Of a DNA stretch of 64,000 bases, positions 31,265 through 42,994 are shown in pieces (position 1 is the first letter of the stretch; each line of letters begins with the position of its first letter). The stretch spans positions 9,051,497 through 9,115,496 of the forward strand of contig JAKTNV010000007.1 of the NCBI GenBank assembly GCA_022747635.1, given 5' to 3'. Source of the DNA: Hetaerina americana. Lineage: Eukaryota; Arthropoda; Insecta; Odonata; Calopterygidae. A model generated the notes under the pieces. That model did no database searches and was not told the DNA's origin. It was given only the letters and a program-made list of their open reading frames with translations. A program made the position numbers and the translations under genes.

Positions 31265-31800
31265 AATACTACTACTACGAGTATAATATTCAAGGATATG
31301 CATCACGTTCCAGTAAAATGCTCCATAATCATACATTATAGGGACATTGGTGACGTCGTTATGTAATTCATTTCAGCTTTTTGTGAATGGGTATTACGAG
31401 AGTAATTACCCAACCTTTCGGCCCTATCCATCGTTAAGTAAGAGTCAACTCTTCAGTACTCTTCTGTGCTGAAATCCCTTCCGGTCCAGGGTATTTGTTA
31501 GCCTTTTGTTGTTTAAATAAACCCTCACTATCTATGATTGCGTCAGTCATCGAGTTTCTTGATTGGTTTTGAGTTATAAAATTAGTTTTTGTATTCAAAA
31601 TATCTCTTCAAAACTATAGCATTGATTACTCTCCCTGCAACCGTGTCGTCATTTTCGTCTTCTGATGATTCAATATTTTTTAGTTTAACCTCTGGTTTGC
31701 TAGTATATGACCAATAAGTTTTGTGTGTTTCATTTAATATTTCTCCAAGTTGTTTATAAATTTTACCTAAATTAGGCAAAATCTTTTTTTTTAAGGCGGC
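31265..31800 (-). pseudogene. CR1/L2-like LINE, linker and RT start
   Basis: The minus strand 31779-31582 reads KTYWSYTSKPEVKLKNIES...EDENDDTVAGRVINAIVLKRYF, matching the 'FWsYi.sk...i..l......td...a.iLn.yF' linker before the RT. Downstream come ANKYPGPEGISA and, in a shifted frame, VITLVIPIHKK and LIMEHFTG (RT motifs 0-1). It is truncated before motif A. The low divergence of the linker suggests it is younger than most LINE scraps here. Confidence 0.65.
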
Positions 31801-32285
31801 TGGAAATATTTTCCCTTTAAATCAAATGTAGTGTTTTTTACTGATATATTTACATGTCCGAGGGAATTATATTTGTCCTTGAGTAACATAAATTGGCAAA
31901 CGGGACCTCAGGATCATGTAAGATTCATGGACACCGTCACTGATGAATTCAAGTACTCTTCCTTTCCTCACACGAGACATATTACAGAATCGAGCCTTAT
32001 GTCCTTTCCATTTTCACTGAAGTAGAACAGTTTCATTATTTATACGTTTGCACCTGTTAATGCATGATTTTATTTGCATGCATGACACGCTGCTGTTATT
32101 GACAGTTTATAGACGAGTGATTTAAGAAAATAATTTTACTGTTTTATAGAAACGCTTTTTCGTTGAACGACCTGCCCCTGAATTTTTGTAGTATAGTGGA
32201 ATGACCATCGAATCAATAGCAGTGACTCAACCTATTCATTAAATAAATATTCCTGAGACGAAGATTTCATCCTACCTACAAGGTA
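31801..32285. other. Unassigned
   Basis: No feature recognised between the CR1-like fragment and Mar-C1. Confidence 0.4.
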
Positions 32286-32289
32286 GCCA

Positions 32290-33196
32290 CAAGGTCTGTC
32301 CCAGTAGAGTGAGTACTCCTCGTATGACTCATTTTTCCCGGATACACGGACGGGCGGCGGCGGTTTATCTGGCTGGGTTCGAGGGAGGGGAGTCTCAGGA
32401 AAGGCTTGAGGCTAGTTTCCAGCCTTTCTGGAGTGCATATCGTTTGCGAAACCTCTATAAGGTGACCTTGTTACGCTCCGTCATCCACCGGTCACTAGAA
32501 TAGCGCTACGCCACCAAATTTTCCGTGAAACTGGGCCTAACCTGGAAAGAGCCTTATGAAATGCTCAAGGCAGCTTATGGTGTTAACGCCATTGGTAGAT
32601 CGGGTGTTTTTGAAAGGCACAAGGTGTTGCGGGAGGATAGAGAAGATCTTGAAGACGCTGAATGTTCAGGACGCCCTTCGACCTCAAAAAGTGAAGAAAA
32701 TCTTGCAAGAGTGAAGGCTTTGTTGAACAGGGATCGCAGATTAAGTGTCGACATGGTTTCTGATGAGCTTGGCGTCCCTAAAAGTGATGTGAATCGACTT
32801 TCAATCGAAAACATGGCCATGAGAAAGGTGTGTGTGAAGTGGTGGCGCAAGTGCTCTAGGACGAACAAAGGGAAACTCGCACGTGCGTCCGCCAAGAGCT
32901 TCCCGACCATGCCCCAGCCATCCTACAACCCTGAAGTTGTCCCACCAGACTTCTTCCTCTTCCTCTGCTGAATGGGCGTCACCACGGCTCGGTAGACGCG
33001 TTACAACAGGATGAGAGAGCTCAGCGGTATTCCGGGCCTCGCCTTCCAGAAGGCGTACGAGGCGTGAAAAACCCCACTGGAAGCGGTGTGTGGACGCACA
33101 AGGGCGCAAATTCGAAGACTTTGGAGTGAATGTATCAACTCTGGCAATACATTTGTTTTAATAGTCTCAGTCCTACTACTTTTTGGAAAGACATTG
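32290..33196 (+). mobile_element. Mar-C1, internally deleted mariner
   Basis: The left end caaggtctgtcccagtag and the right end tactactttttggaaagacattg are imperfect inverted repeats shared with Mar-C2. The 32525-32971 frame encodes the N-terminal helix-turn-helix (KEPYEMLKAAYGVNAIGRSGVFERHK), the linker (ECSGRPSTSKSEEN), the second HTH (LLNRDRRLSVDMVSDELGVPKSDVN) and then, after a core deletion, QPSYNPEVVPPDFFLF. A later frameshifted tail ends near CVDAQGRKFEDF. The first and second catalytic Asp are missing. Confidence 0.85.
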
Positions 33197-33329
33197 TTTG
33201 ATGGTACCAATGAAATTAATTATTTACTTTTTCCCTTACTTGCTGGCCATATTTTGTCTCAATCGTTATATTTGCAATGATTACTTGCTTCTTAAACTGA
33301 GTAGTCAGTGTGGAGTGATTTGCGCAAAA

Positions 33330-33790
33330 AATAAGGAAGGAAATAGTCGAAATCAATCAGGCAGACATCGCTCACGCCAGGAAGGTTATAAGAGCGCTTT
33401 TCCTGAAGAATTGGGAACGGGAATGGGAAACATTAGAAAAGGGGTAAAAAACCAGACAATTCCTACCTAGCGTGGAGGAAAGAATGAAGATCAACTTTAA
33501 AACCTACAAAGGAATTACGCAAATTTTAACAGGACACGGGGGGTTTACCTCAAGAAAATAGGGGAAATCAAAGGTGGGTGGGGGACGTGTGGATGGAGGA
33601 GGGTACGGAAATACACAGAGAGTCCTTTATTGCCCAATTCATTCCGAGGAAAGACGCGAACTGGAAGCTATCCTTGGATATTTGCGTAACGTCCCACAAA
33701 TTGGGAAATATCTGCACGAGGAACCAATTACGAAATTATTGGATAGATTTATCAACAAAAGATAAAGTGGGAACGGGGAGAACAACGGAA
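33330..33790 (+). pseudogene. R1/Jockey-like LINE C-terminus
   Basis: Segments in two frames read FLKNWEREWETLEKG, FLPSVEERMKINFKTYKG, ITQILTGHGGFTSRK, then RVLYCPIHSEERRELEAIL and EPITKLLDRFINKR. 'LTqxlTGHGxF' with a following 'HvlxxCPxxxxeR' is the post-RT region of R1/Jockey-group elements, whose cysteine knuckle is only partly visible here. It is a different LINE group from LINE-A to LINE-E. Confidence 0.65.
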
Positions 33791-35315
33791 AGGAAGGGCA
33801 TGCAATTCATATTTTGTAAAAAATTAACGAAATTGTATTGGGGGTTCAAAAATACGGTACCCCAAAAAATTGAAATAGTAAATTGCCCGATTCTAATCGA
33901 ACATTCCAAATTATTATTCTTATGATCGCTCACGCCAACCAAAATGTTGTGCTATTATGCATCTTAAGTCTCCAAGGAATTCTAATCTAGCTAATGTCAA
34001 TGTTTCGTCGTTCGCAATTCTACACGGGGCGGTAATGCTGTTCCCTCCGCGTGGATATCTTCCAGGAATGCTTTCGGCCACGCTTGATCAATTTCCTATT
34101 GAATCGCTCGCCCTAATAAACTTACCGAGCGGATTAAAAAAACAATAGAATCCGATGGGGATGGGGTTGATCTGGAAGTGACTTTATGAGCCCAGGCGAG
34201 AGGACGAGCGTGTCCTCTGTGTTGGCAGGGCCGCGGCGTAAATGCTTCCCTCGCGCCCTTGTCCGACCTTCGAGAGCATAGCTGCTCTGTTGGTGTCCGC
34301 TATAACCAGCCATGCCATAATTGACGATGGGAGGGGACGACTCTGCTCGGGGAATCGATTGTTTGAAGACCACTTCTGCGTTCTGCATCTCGGTCCAGCA
34401 AGTGATTCGCTCCGATAGCGATATGCACTCGTCTCGATTCGCCTCCTAATCCTGGTTCTTCCAGGGAGAGAGGGGCCAGGATTAGAATACGATATTCTTC
34501 CTGCAGAAAATCAACCCTTAATGGCACACATTTCAGAGCCTTTTTAACTCTTCGCCATCGAGAGTCAGTAGATAAACTAGACGCAACGCACAATGGATTA
34601 GGAAAGGCCACATCATTCTGCATCGAATGGTATGCTTTATGGCTACAGCATCAGCAGTCGGCGGTGGATACTCTCTGGCGTCTTTTGCGTACGTAATATT
34701 AATCCACAGGTGAGCAATCAAATTTCAATGAAATGAAATAATTTCGATTGGTCAGGAGTGGAGGCAGAAGTATGCACTACATACAGAGAGTGGCGGGGTA
34801 TTTTCGGGATGGGAGGGGTGCGGGGGACGTTGGCGCCACTGGACACATGCAACCCCCTTTGCAACAGATTAACTCTTAGAATCCCCAGAGACAATCCCAC
34901 CCCCTGGCACTTACTTTAGCTATTACTCCGTCATCCCGCCTCCCTAACCGTCTACTCGGAAATTATTCCATCCATTGGAAAATTACGTTTTTTGCACCAA
35001 TCGTCATTGACGTGGCCGTCTGCCCGATGTGTCTTTATTAGTTCACCATTCGACCTTGGGAATTGAATACTCAACCGCCGCTCAAGATGGGGGACGAGGA
35101 GCGAGACGCGGGTCAGGCGTTAGCCTCGCGAACCTCCTAAATTTAAGGTGAACACCAACCATCTGAGTTTAACGCTGATACAGAGAGGATTTTGGGGTCT
35201 TGTCCGAAACTCCACAGAAAAAATGTATTGCAGATGAAAGTAGGAATTACTTAAATTTCTCAAAATATCAGCTTTGTTCATCGGTACGCCGATGCCAGCG
35301 CATCTTCCCGTCGCG
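33791..35315. other. Unassigned, with GC-rich block
   Basis: 34140-34360 is GC-richer. Frames on the minus strand (34134-34623) overlap with no similarity. Nothing else is recognised. Confidence 0.4.
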
Positions 35316-35317
35316 GC

Positions 35318-36630
35318 ATACACGGTACCCGGCAAGCCACCGATTGGGGGTGATTACATACCAGACAACTTTTGACCCAAAATAAACACATTATTCTGAT
35401 TCCTTGCATTTGCCGGCCTCGGTGGCGGCGGGGTAATGTCCTCGCCTACCAACCCAAAGGTCGCGGGTTCGATTCCCGCCTAGGTGGATTTCCCTCCATC
35501 TAGGGCTTGGTTGTATGTGATTGTCTTCAATATAATGTCTGTAATATAAGGTTAGGTGGAAGAAGGGACTATTAGTGTCAACCTCGCCCAATTAAGTCGA
35601 TTAATATATAAATAAAAATTCGTGGGATAATTTAAATTTTAAATTTATCTGTTCTGCAATTAATCTCACTAATTTTATCTAAGTGATTCATTTACCCTGG
35701 TACGATGGGGCAATCAATACATTTTCAAAATCATCACTAAAGACGCATCCTTTAAGTTTATGCAAGAAATTTAATATGCAATTTAACCTTCGCTCCGTGG
35801 GTGACTCCCAACCTAGCTCCTATAATAATTTTGGATACGCTGCTAAGTTTACCATAACTACGCTTTTCAAATCTATCTCCTCTGCGCTGCACGCGACCTG
35901 ATTCTGAAATCAAATGGACTTCATACAGATCCCATACACTAGCAGCATATTCTAAATGAGACCTAATTAGCAAAACATAGCATTTCTCTTCAACCTTCAC
36001 GTCACATTTCTCCTATTATCTTCGAATAAATCCTAATTTTGGGTAAGTCGGACCTTTTATTCCCTCCACAGGGAATATAAGGTCTGGTTACTTTCCCTGT
36101 ATGTATTATCCAGGAGGGGTCGTGAGTGAGGGTAACGCCTAAGCATTTAATCGAGTCTACACTTTCTATTTCGGTATTTCTGATGCCGTAGGCGTTCGGA
36201 AGGGAATTCCTCATATTCCAAACATTCATCACTACACGGTTTTTTAGGTTTAATTCTTATTACCAAGTGTTGCACCAAAATTTGTACTGCATTAAGGCCA
36301 TCTTCTAACACCACTTTATCATCAGGACTACGGATATCTCTGTAGACAGTTGCATCGTCGGCAAATAAGCGCGTCTTTCCATTAACCACGGAGTTAATGT
36401 CATCAGCGTAATGAAGGAATAAAAGAGGTCGGATAACACTTCCTTGAGGAGCACCCGAAGTGACTTCTATTGCAGAGCTAGCACCATCTATGACTACCCT
36501 TTGTTTGTGACATTCATTAAGTCTTTAATCCTGCCAATAAATTTAATATTTTTTATCTATACCGAGGCTAGTAACTATTAGTTATGTTGTGAAAGACATT
36601 TTTAAAGTCGACGGAAACCGCCTCCAATGG
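35318..36630 (-). pseudogene. LINE-B, RT motif A to 3' end, with nested SINE
   Basis: Minus-strand segments read AVSVDFKNVFHNI (motif A, about 36610), EVTSGAPQGSVIRPLLFLHYADDI (motif B and following), GKTRLFADDATVYRDI (motif C), NAYGIRNTEIESVDSIKCLGVTLTHD, SHLEYAASVWDLYEV, RVQRRGDRFEKR and IIGARLGVTHGAKVKLHIK. This is the longest LINE-B copy in the window. It is interrupted by SINE S4 at 35411. Its 3' hairpin (35324-35356) has lost part of the loop. It contains many stops and frameshifts. Confidence 0.85.
35411..35618 (+). mobile_element. tRNA-derived SINE, family S4, nested in LINE-B
   Basis: The head tgccggcctcggtggcggcggggtaatg holds an A box, and gcgggttcgattcccgc an excellent B box at tRNA spacing. 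The body ends in a TA/A-rich tail (ttaatatataaataaaa). LINE-B 3' UTR sequence continues on both sides (ttctgattcc to the left, ttcgtggga to the right). Only a short att target overlap is visible. Confidence 0.75.
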
Positions 36631-36649
36631 TTTTGGTGGCACGAGGGAA

Positions 36650-36748
36650 GGACTTGGTCTCCCTACCCTGATGTGTGAATTTCACACGACAGTGGGCTTA
36701 GTATTGGGTGAACTCTACCATCACCTACCAAACCAAACCAACCAACCA
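36650..36748 (+). mobile_element. SINE S1, 5'-truncated
   Basis: The 3' half of S1 in sense orientation: ccctaccctgatgtgtgaatttcacac, gggcttagtattgggtgaactctacc, then the tail ctaccaaaccaaaccaaccaacc. The tRNA head is missing. It lies about 20 bp from the 5' boundary of the LINE-B copy. Confidence 0.75.
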
Positions 36749-37139
36749 GTTGATGACTGAACTTTTGGATATTGAATGAAGTTTTAATAGTTGTATAAAT
36801 GCTTAAATAATTCTGAAACTATAGTTTAATTTGTTGGTTTAACGAAATGTGTTGATCAAGAATAATTAAAATTTTCTTTTCGTGAGCAATGGATGAAATA
36901 ATGCTTTGATAAACCTAAGATAACCAGCGAAACTTACCGAACCGTAAGAATGCTCCTGAACGGACCATCATACGAAATGGAATGACGCAAACCCACTCCA
37001 CCGAAAACCTTGCGTAAAGCAAGGACAACATGTGTACAGGTAGATCAGAGAGATGTAGATGATTTGGTAAGTTGGCAAGGGAAGAAAATGGACCTTCAGT
37101 GGTAGAGTGGATGCTGAAGATCCAGTGGAAACAGATTAA
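36749..37139. other. Unassigned
   Basis: Nothing recognised. Confidence 0.4.
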
Positions 37140-37760
37140 GGCAGAGTGAGAAGTAAGCGTGGGGAACGAGAAAGCACGGTAGAGGGGGGGGTGGGAAAGA
37201 AGAACCAGATGGATGGCGCGCACCTGGAGGTACGATTTGAATTTGGATTCACCGGGGGACGCGATGGGAGGGGAAGGCGCCCAAAGGTGGCCCTGCGTGG
37301 TGGGCCGCGTCAAGAGGGGCGAGGGGGCCGCACTGGAGAGAACCAGAGGGGGAGGGGGCCGCACTGGAGAGGACCAGAGGGGGAGGGGGCCGCACTGGGT
37401 GCGCGTGTGTGTTGGAGAAAATCGCGGCGGAGGGGGAAACAGCTCCTCTCGATCAATCTTCGGATCGAAGTGGATAAATGAAGTTACGTGTTCGCTCAGG
37501 GACTATTAAGAATGCAATTGCGGTCGCGAGCAATCCCCCCCCCCTGCTTTTCCCCGCTCCGTCAATTGGGGGGCAGGGTGGGGTGTTCGGTGTCGGAGAG
37601 GGCCGTTGAATGCGCCTCCGCGGCGACATGCAGCGGTGGGAAACGCCGAATCTGTGCGCTGTGGTTGGCCGCTAAATTCATCCCTCGCGACTCCCATCCC
37701 GGCGTCGCGGCGGTGATGCATCGATGATTGGCCGTGGAACCGGAGTAGATGCGCCGAGGG
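37140..37760. other. GC-rich, G-asymmetric island
   Basis: The upper strand is G-rich from 37180 to 37435 and mixed GC/CpG-rich to 37760. It includes a 31-bp minisatellite. The open frames are composition artefacts, as both strands are open. Confidence 0.45.
37320..37400. repeat. 31-bp minisatellite, about 2.6 units
   Basis: Units of the form gagggggccgcactggagag plus gaccagaggg start near 37320, 37351 and 37382. The ccgcact core recurs at 31-bp intervals (37327, 37358, 37389). Each junction holds a ggggaggggg run, so the upper strand could form a G-quadruplex. Confidence 0.85.
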
Positions 37761-38962
37761 AGGGAGGGCGCCATGGTTTACGAGGGGCTATAGCCATCTT
37801 TCAGCGTCTGTCAATACGGCTGTTCCAGTTTCAACGAGTCACGTGGAAGCATTAGCATTTTAAGATCAAACTAATGCTCCGGTGCGGATATTCCATAAGA
37901 ATTTTGTCACGCATAAAATGTCTAAATGAGCGTTAGATTATAAAAGCGTTTAATTCCGAGTTAAGTAGCATATGAACGCCATAGTTTGAGTCGTGGTTTC
38001 GAGATTTAAATACGCGTGGTCAAATCGATATCACTATAGGCAATTTGTGTATATTGTCAACAGAACGCATTCCTTCATTACATACTCCTCATTTGAGTAC
38101 AGTTCCCGAACAGGTCGTAGGCTATATTCATATTTCATAATTTATGTTCAAATGCGTTTTGTTGATTGGCTGATGAATAAATCAAAATTGTTTTCCCACG
38201 AGAATTATTTTGTAAATCTAATCATGAACAATCCATAAAATCTCTGGAAAAGGCGTTAGGAGCACCGTCGTCAGTCATCATTCTTGTCTAAAGGTGTGTT
38301 ATTTTGGGTACAGGGTGATTCTCTTCTCCAAAGAGAGTCCGTCATTGGCCTCCGCACCATTCGTGTCAACGGGTCGCCTGCCACGCGGTTGAAGATTCTC
38401 ATCAAGTGAGATTGAAGGAGCGCAATTGATGTAAAAATCGGATCATGCGTCGCGGTACATACGGACGTACAGTGGTACAAATTAGTACTGTTAGTTTTTA
38501 TTCAGTCATCTCCCACATACACGTATACCCTTCAAGCGGTTCCCTTTCAGGGTGGAAAAAGTCAATATAACCCTAATAGTGGGTTTGGAATTTCATCCAC
38601 TCTGTCAACATGACCGAAGCTTATTTGATTGAAATAGTCTAATGACATTAAGTCTACGGCGTATTCATCAGTTACCGTCCATTCACTCGCTCATATCTGT
38701 CGAAGTTCTTTTATCTTTTAGTTCCTGACTATCAGCAAAATCTCCCGTCAGCGGAAATTCTTTGATATAAGTATATTCATCCTATCTGGTTTCATATGCG
38801 TGTAACACTCACATTTTAGAAAATTTAAGCTTTCAGCCTCCTCTGAGGCCTTCTTCATGTCAGACTCTGAAATATGTCCTTTTGCGTGTTGTCAATTTCT
38901 ATTTTTGTGTTCTATTTCACCGTCCAAACGTTCGTTATATTGCTCTCGTGAATGCTCTTACA

Positions 38963-38968
<6 letters not shown>
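37761..38968. other. Unassigned
   Basis: No recognisable coding region or element. An 81-residue frame at 37993-38238 is aromatic-rich and unassigned. Confidence 0.4.

Positions 38969-39029
<61 letters not shown>
38969..39029. repeat. (TA)n microsatellite
   Basis: A 61-bp uninterrupted AT/TA tract. No retroelement end was identified beside it. Confidence 0.97.
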
Positions 39030-39032
<3 letters not shown>

Positions 39033-39293
39033 CATTAAAAACATTGTGTGTATGCATACATGTAAATTTACCTGCATTTCGCGAATAGACCAATGGAAAT
39101 AATTATCTTCTACCCCCGGGTTTAATGCACCCTTTCAAACTTAAGTAGATAACTATGTTTTTATCTTACACAAATCTCAAGCCGTTATGCAGATGTGGAG
39201 CTAATTGTTCATGCCAAATGCTTGAGGCATCATTGTTTCTCTGACATTTGAACACACCATCATCAAATAAACATCCTTCCATCAAATCCATCC

Positions 39294-39382
<89 letters not shown>
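39294..39382. repeat. (TA)n microsatellite
   Basis: An 89-bp TA tract interrupted once by a C at 39309. It lies 6 bp before the target duplication of SINE S3. Confidence 0.97.
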
Positions 39383-39383
<1 letters not shown>

Positions 39384-39399
39384 GACTTCACGGATCAGT

Positions 39400-39700
39400 A
39401 GTAGTAGTATTAAGGAAAGGCGACCGACAACTGAGGTCATTTGCGCCATAGGGGATGGACAGGAAAGGATGAAAGGTGGCGGCGTAGGCATTAGCCTACT
39501 CTTTACGAAAGGCGCCAAGGGGTCCGCAGCTTAACGTCCCATCCGACGGACGGCGTACTCACTGAAAGTGCCCTTCACAAAGCACCTCAAGTAGGGATCG
39601 AGATACCACTGAAAAATATTCAACACCGCCGGTATTTAAACCCCAGCCCTCTGGGTGGGAAGCCAATACGGTAGCCACCGCACCAATCCCGATCCCCCTG
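39400..39700 (-). mobile_element. tRNA-derived SINE, family S3, with 11-bp target duplication
   Basis: On the minus strand the head gatcgggattggtgcggtggc provides an A box, and ggggtttaaatacc a B-box-like element. The 301-bp element ends in a tail of act triplets (39401-39412 region). CACGGATCAGT occurs exactly at 39389-39399 and 39701-39711, a perfect target-site duplication, so the boundaries are well defined and the insertion is fairly recent. Confidence 0.9.
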
Positions 39701-39839
39701 CACGGATCAGTTTAATCATTTTGGTAAGAGAGACCAAACTCCTAAAATTCATCCAATCGGACCGAGTGTTAGACCACTTGTTTAAGGGCCCTGGGGCTAG
39801 ATATAAGAAAGCTAGCTAGGCCCACCGTTTACATAGGAG

Positions 39840-40215
39840 AAATCTGCACCGCACAAGAAAGCCTACTCGCGCACTCGCCAGGTTTACATGCCATTGAGTG
39901 ACGTATTCGCGACCGCCTCATTCCACAGGGTAGGGAATTAATCCAGCCCCGTCTGCAGTAATCAAGCAGAGGGTTGCAAAATGGGTGAGAGAAGAGGTCA
40001 CCGCGTGTCCTCCTGTTCACGTGGGGTGATGAAGGGAGCCCAGTCTCTTTCCCTCGGGGTCTCTCCTTGATAAGATCCACCATAGTAGGTGTACCCGAAA
40101 AATTCCACGGGTTAAAGTTTTTGGCCGTGTGCGCCAAGAGGCATTCCCAAGATTTGAAACGGGGGTCCTCCATTTGCGAACCTAACGGTCGTCACAACAG
40201 AGCACCACGCCCCCT
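39840..40215 (-). mobile_element. tRNA-derived SINE, family S2
   Basis: On the minus strand ggcgtggtgctctgttgtgacg and ccgtttcaaatc are A- and B-box-like segments of a decayed tRNA head (40215-40140). The body includes ggtacacctactatgg and ccgaggg motifs, and a segment resembling the S1 body (taccc-aaaaat-cac). It may be an older relative of S1. The far 3' boundary is uncertain. Confidence 0.5.
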
Positions 40216-40269
40216 GAAAGATGAACCCATCCGTGCACCGATGCAAAAATGTAAGAATTCGATTCTAAC

Positions 40270-40960
40270 TGAATCGGAATATTAAACATCACGAGCGGTA
40301 CTCCGGGGGGGCGGCGATACCGTTGCCCTCCGCCGCGGAGAGGTCGACGGAGCGGGATTTGAAGAACCCGTCCAGGCGCCCTCCGGCTTGTGTATGTGTA
40401 TCTGGAGAGGGAGCCTCCGTGCTCCGCCCCTCCCTCCTCCAGCGAGCACCCTCTGGAGAGCGATTCCTCCCCATCTCCCCCTCTCTATTCCTCCCCTACC
40501 CCTCTCTCAATCCTTCCTTCCTTCCCACGGTTGGCCCCGCAGACGTGTATGCATACACAATGGGGCCCTCCGCCGCTGCAGTTGTGATGAAGTAGGGGTG
40601 TGTGTGTGGGGGGGGGGGCCTCTGCCGCATATCTCTCCCCGCCCCACTCCACCGCTTGGCTATGCAGATGAGGGGGGGGGGCGACAGGTGAGATGGGGCC
40701 TCCGTGGTCCTACCTCTCTCACCGCACAGCCGTGCCCCCGAAATGTGCGCGCGCGGCGCTGTGGGGTGAGGGGGCCGGGGCTGAGATTTTCGTTATAAAC
40801 TCGCCCCCCCCCCAACCCCCCGCCCCGCAAGCTTCTTCCCCTCCGCCCCCTGCTGCCTCTCCCAGGAAACTCGCGCGTCTTCGCCTCCGCACCCCTTTCC
40901 CCCCCTCAGGGCATGATTCTAGATTCTTCGTGGCATAGAGATTGGTCGGGGAGAATAGAG
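40270..40960. other. GC- and CpG-rich island
   Basis: This block has C runs (40430-40520, 40800-40910), G runs (40600-40620, 40671-40682) and CpGs. Several Pro-rich frames run in parallel and none is a recognisable protein. It is one of the strongest CpG-island-like blocks in the window. Confidence 0.45.
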
Positions 40961-42990
40961 CAGGAGAGTTTCAACGGTAAACTAGGGTAACCAGGGGGCC
41001 GTTGCTTAGAGCTAAAAAGCGGTTAACAAGTCTTCTAAAAACAGTGCTAAATCCGGTGAAAAACCTTCAAATTCACATTCACCCCGTGACGCACGTTGAA
41101 GGATTCAGAAAAGGTCGACTTTCTTGGGTCTGACTACATGTTTAGTGCAGAGAGGCGGTTGAAGCCATTGAGAATTGTGAATGTAACAGTTTTGTTATAT
41201 AAAAATATTTTCGGCGCTTGGTATTTTTAAACAATTTATTCGAACCGAGTAAAAGAAATATCATGACATGGAATCCGTCTCGGGAGGTAAGGGGCTCTGT
41301 ATACCCTTGGATTCACCATTGGTGTACTAGCGTAGGCGAGTAACAAGTGATACACCTTTTGACATTGACATCAGCAGACTCCTTCTTTATGAATGAAAAG
41401 GACTCGCATAGCTTTGAAAAGCGGGTCACAGATCTTTTGAGTTCATTGGGAATTTTGTACAGGTGTACATGACATAATTCACATGCTTATGTTCTCATAT
41501 AGACACGAATGAATTAATGTAACTTTGTTCTATTTTCTCTGCCAGTAGCATTTCGGGCATTTGGGAATCAGGACGTACCCGGACGCTATCGGAGCGATCA
41601 GTAGGTCCTGCCTACCCATCCGCCAAAACCGGACGCGTGGTAACGATAGAGGAACTCACCAATTAATGAACTGCCCACTGAAGGAACTCAGGGAACACGT
41701 CCTTTGTGTCCTGCATAAGTGAACCCATTAACTTTCCTCGCGTGTTGGATTAATTGATGTCTTTGAGTGGGAGGGTTCGGGGAATCGAAGGGAGAAAAGA
41801 TGTTCCTGGACTCCAGGCCACGCTGAATCCGTGTCGGATTTCCGCTAATATACCTTGGGTCCATTACGCGCTTGACTCAAGAGTAAGTCGTATTTTGTTT
41901 ACGTGAACACGCCAGGAGAGGTTAGAAAGGCTCGTGAATTTCGTCAAGCTAATGAGTGGTTGTAGAATAAGTATGATCATAATATACGAGTGTAGGTAGC
42001 GCGGAAATCTTCTGCTGAATCACACGCTAACAGCTATACCAGTCAAATATTATTGCGCTCATTAGCTTAGTATAATGAAATAAGACATCAAGTTTTGCAA
42101 GAGAAAGTCGCACTAGATTTGGCAGCGGTGTACTGTGAAGGGTTGATACCAAAGAAAGTTATTATTAAATAAATTCCCTCCAAAATATCTGTGCGTTATA
42201 GAAATTCGTTATAGAAATGCCGTCCAACATTCAGATTCTTGAATTAGAGTGCATGGCATGTATAGCCTTGTGTTTTTGTAATCGCGCACCGTTAGAGGGG
42301 ACGAATGGTATTGAAATCTATTATCGATGAAGTCTATTTATTTAATTTCATTACCTGGGTGGTTTTATTCGCGCGTCTAGTGCTGATTCCCCAAATACTT
42401 CACCCGATGTCACAAACCATAGTGGCCTCAATACCTTTACAAATGTTTCATGGCTTTACTCGTTTCCCCTAAAAATGTTTTCGGCGTTTAGAGCTCTCCA
42501 TGCTGGAATCAAATGCGTTTCATGCAATTCAGTCTGAAAGTTTTTCAAGCAATCATTTTATGTCTCAAGAATGCCGAGCACTTAATGCGGTTATACTAGA
42601 ACTTTTATTTCTACTGCTGAAATTATTTCAGCAGTAAAATATTTAATTGATGCCACGTAGGTGTATTTTAAAGTGTATCATAATTGAGGATTTCCTGAAA
42701 TTGCATTTGGCATACCTTCCGTTAGTGAGTGAACCGATGGGTCTTAAAATCTCAACACTTAAAACTCAATTACATTTGTTAACGCTTCAGTAAAAGCATA
42801 AAGTGTATCTGAGGAAGGTTTTTGCGACGTTCAGATGAATTACACTGGTTTACGAGTTTCCTGCGATTTGACATCCCGTTGATCGCCGGCCAAGGCGGAA
42901 AAAAACCCGTAAGTCAGTCTAATTCAATATAAATCGCAGTTTTCCTCTGAATATCTCTCTTTTGAGGTGGGAACAGCGGACTTGCACTTT
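40961..42990. other. Unassigned, includes a palindrome
   Basis: Two kilobases with no element or gene recognised. 42613-42623 and 42625-42635 are an 11-bp perfect inverted repeat (ACTGCTGAAAT) around a single T. Confidence 0.4.
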
Positions 42991-42994
42991 ATCT

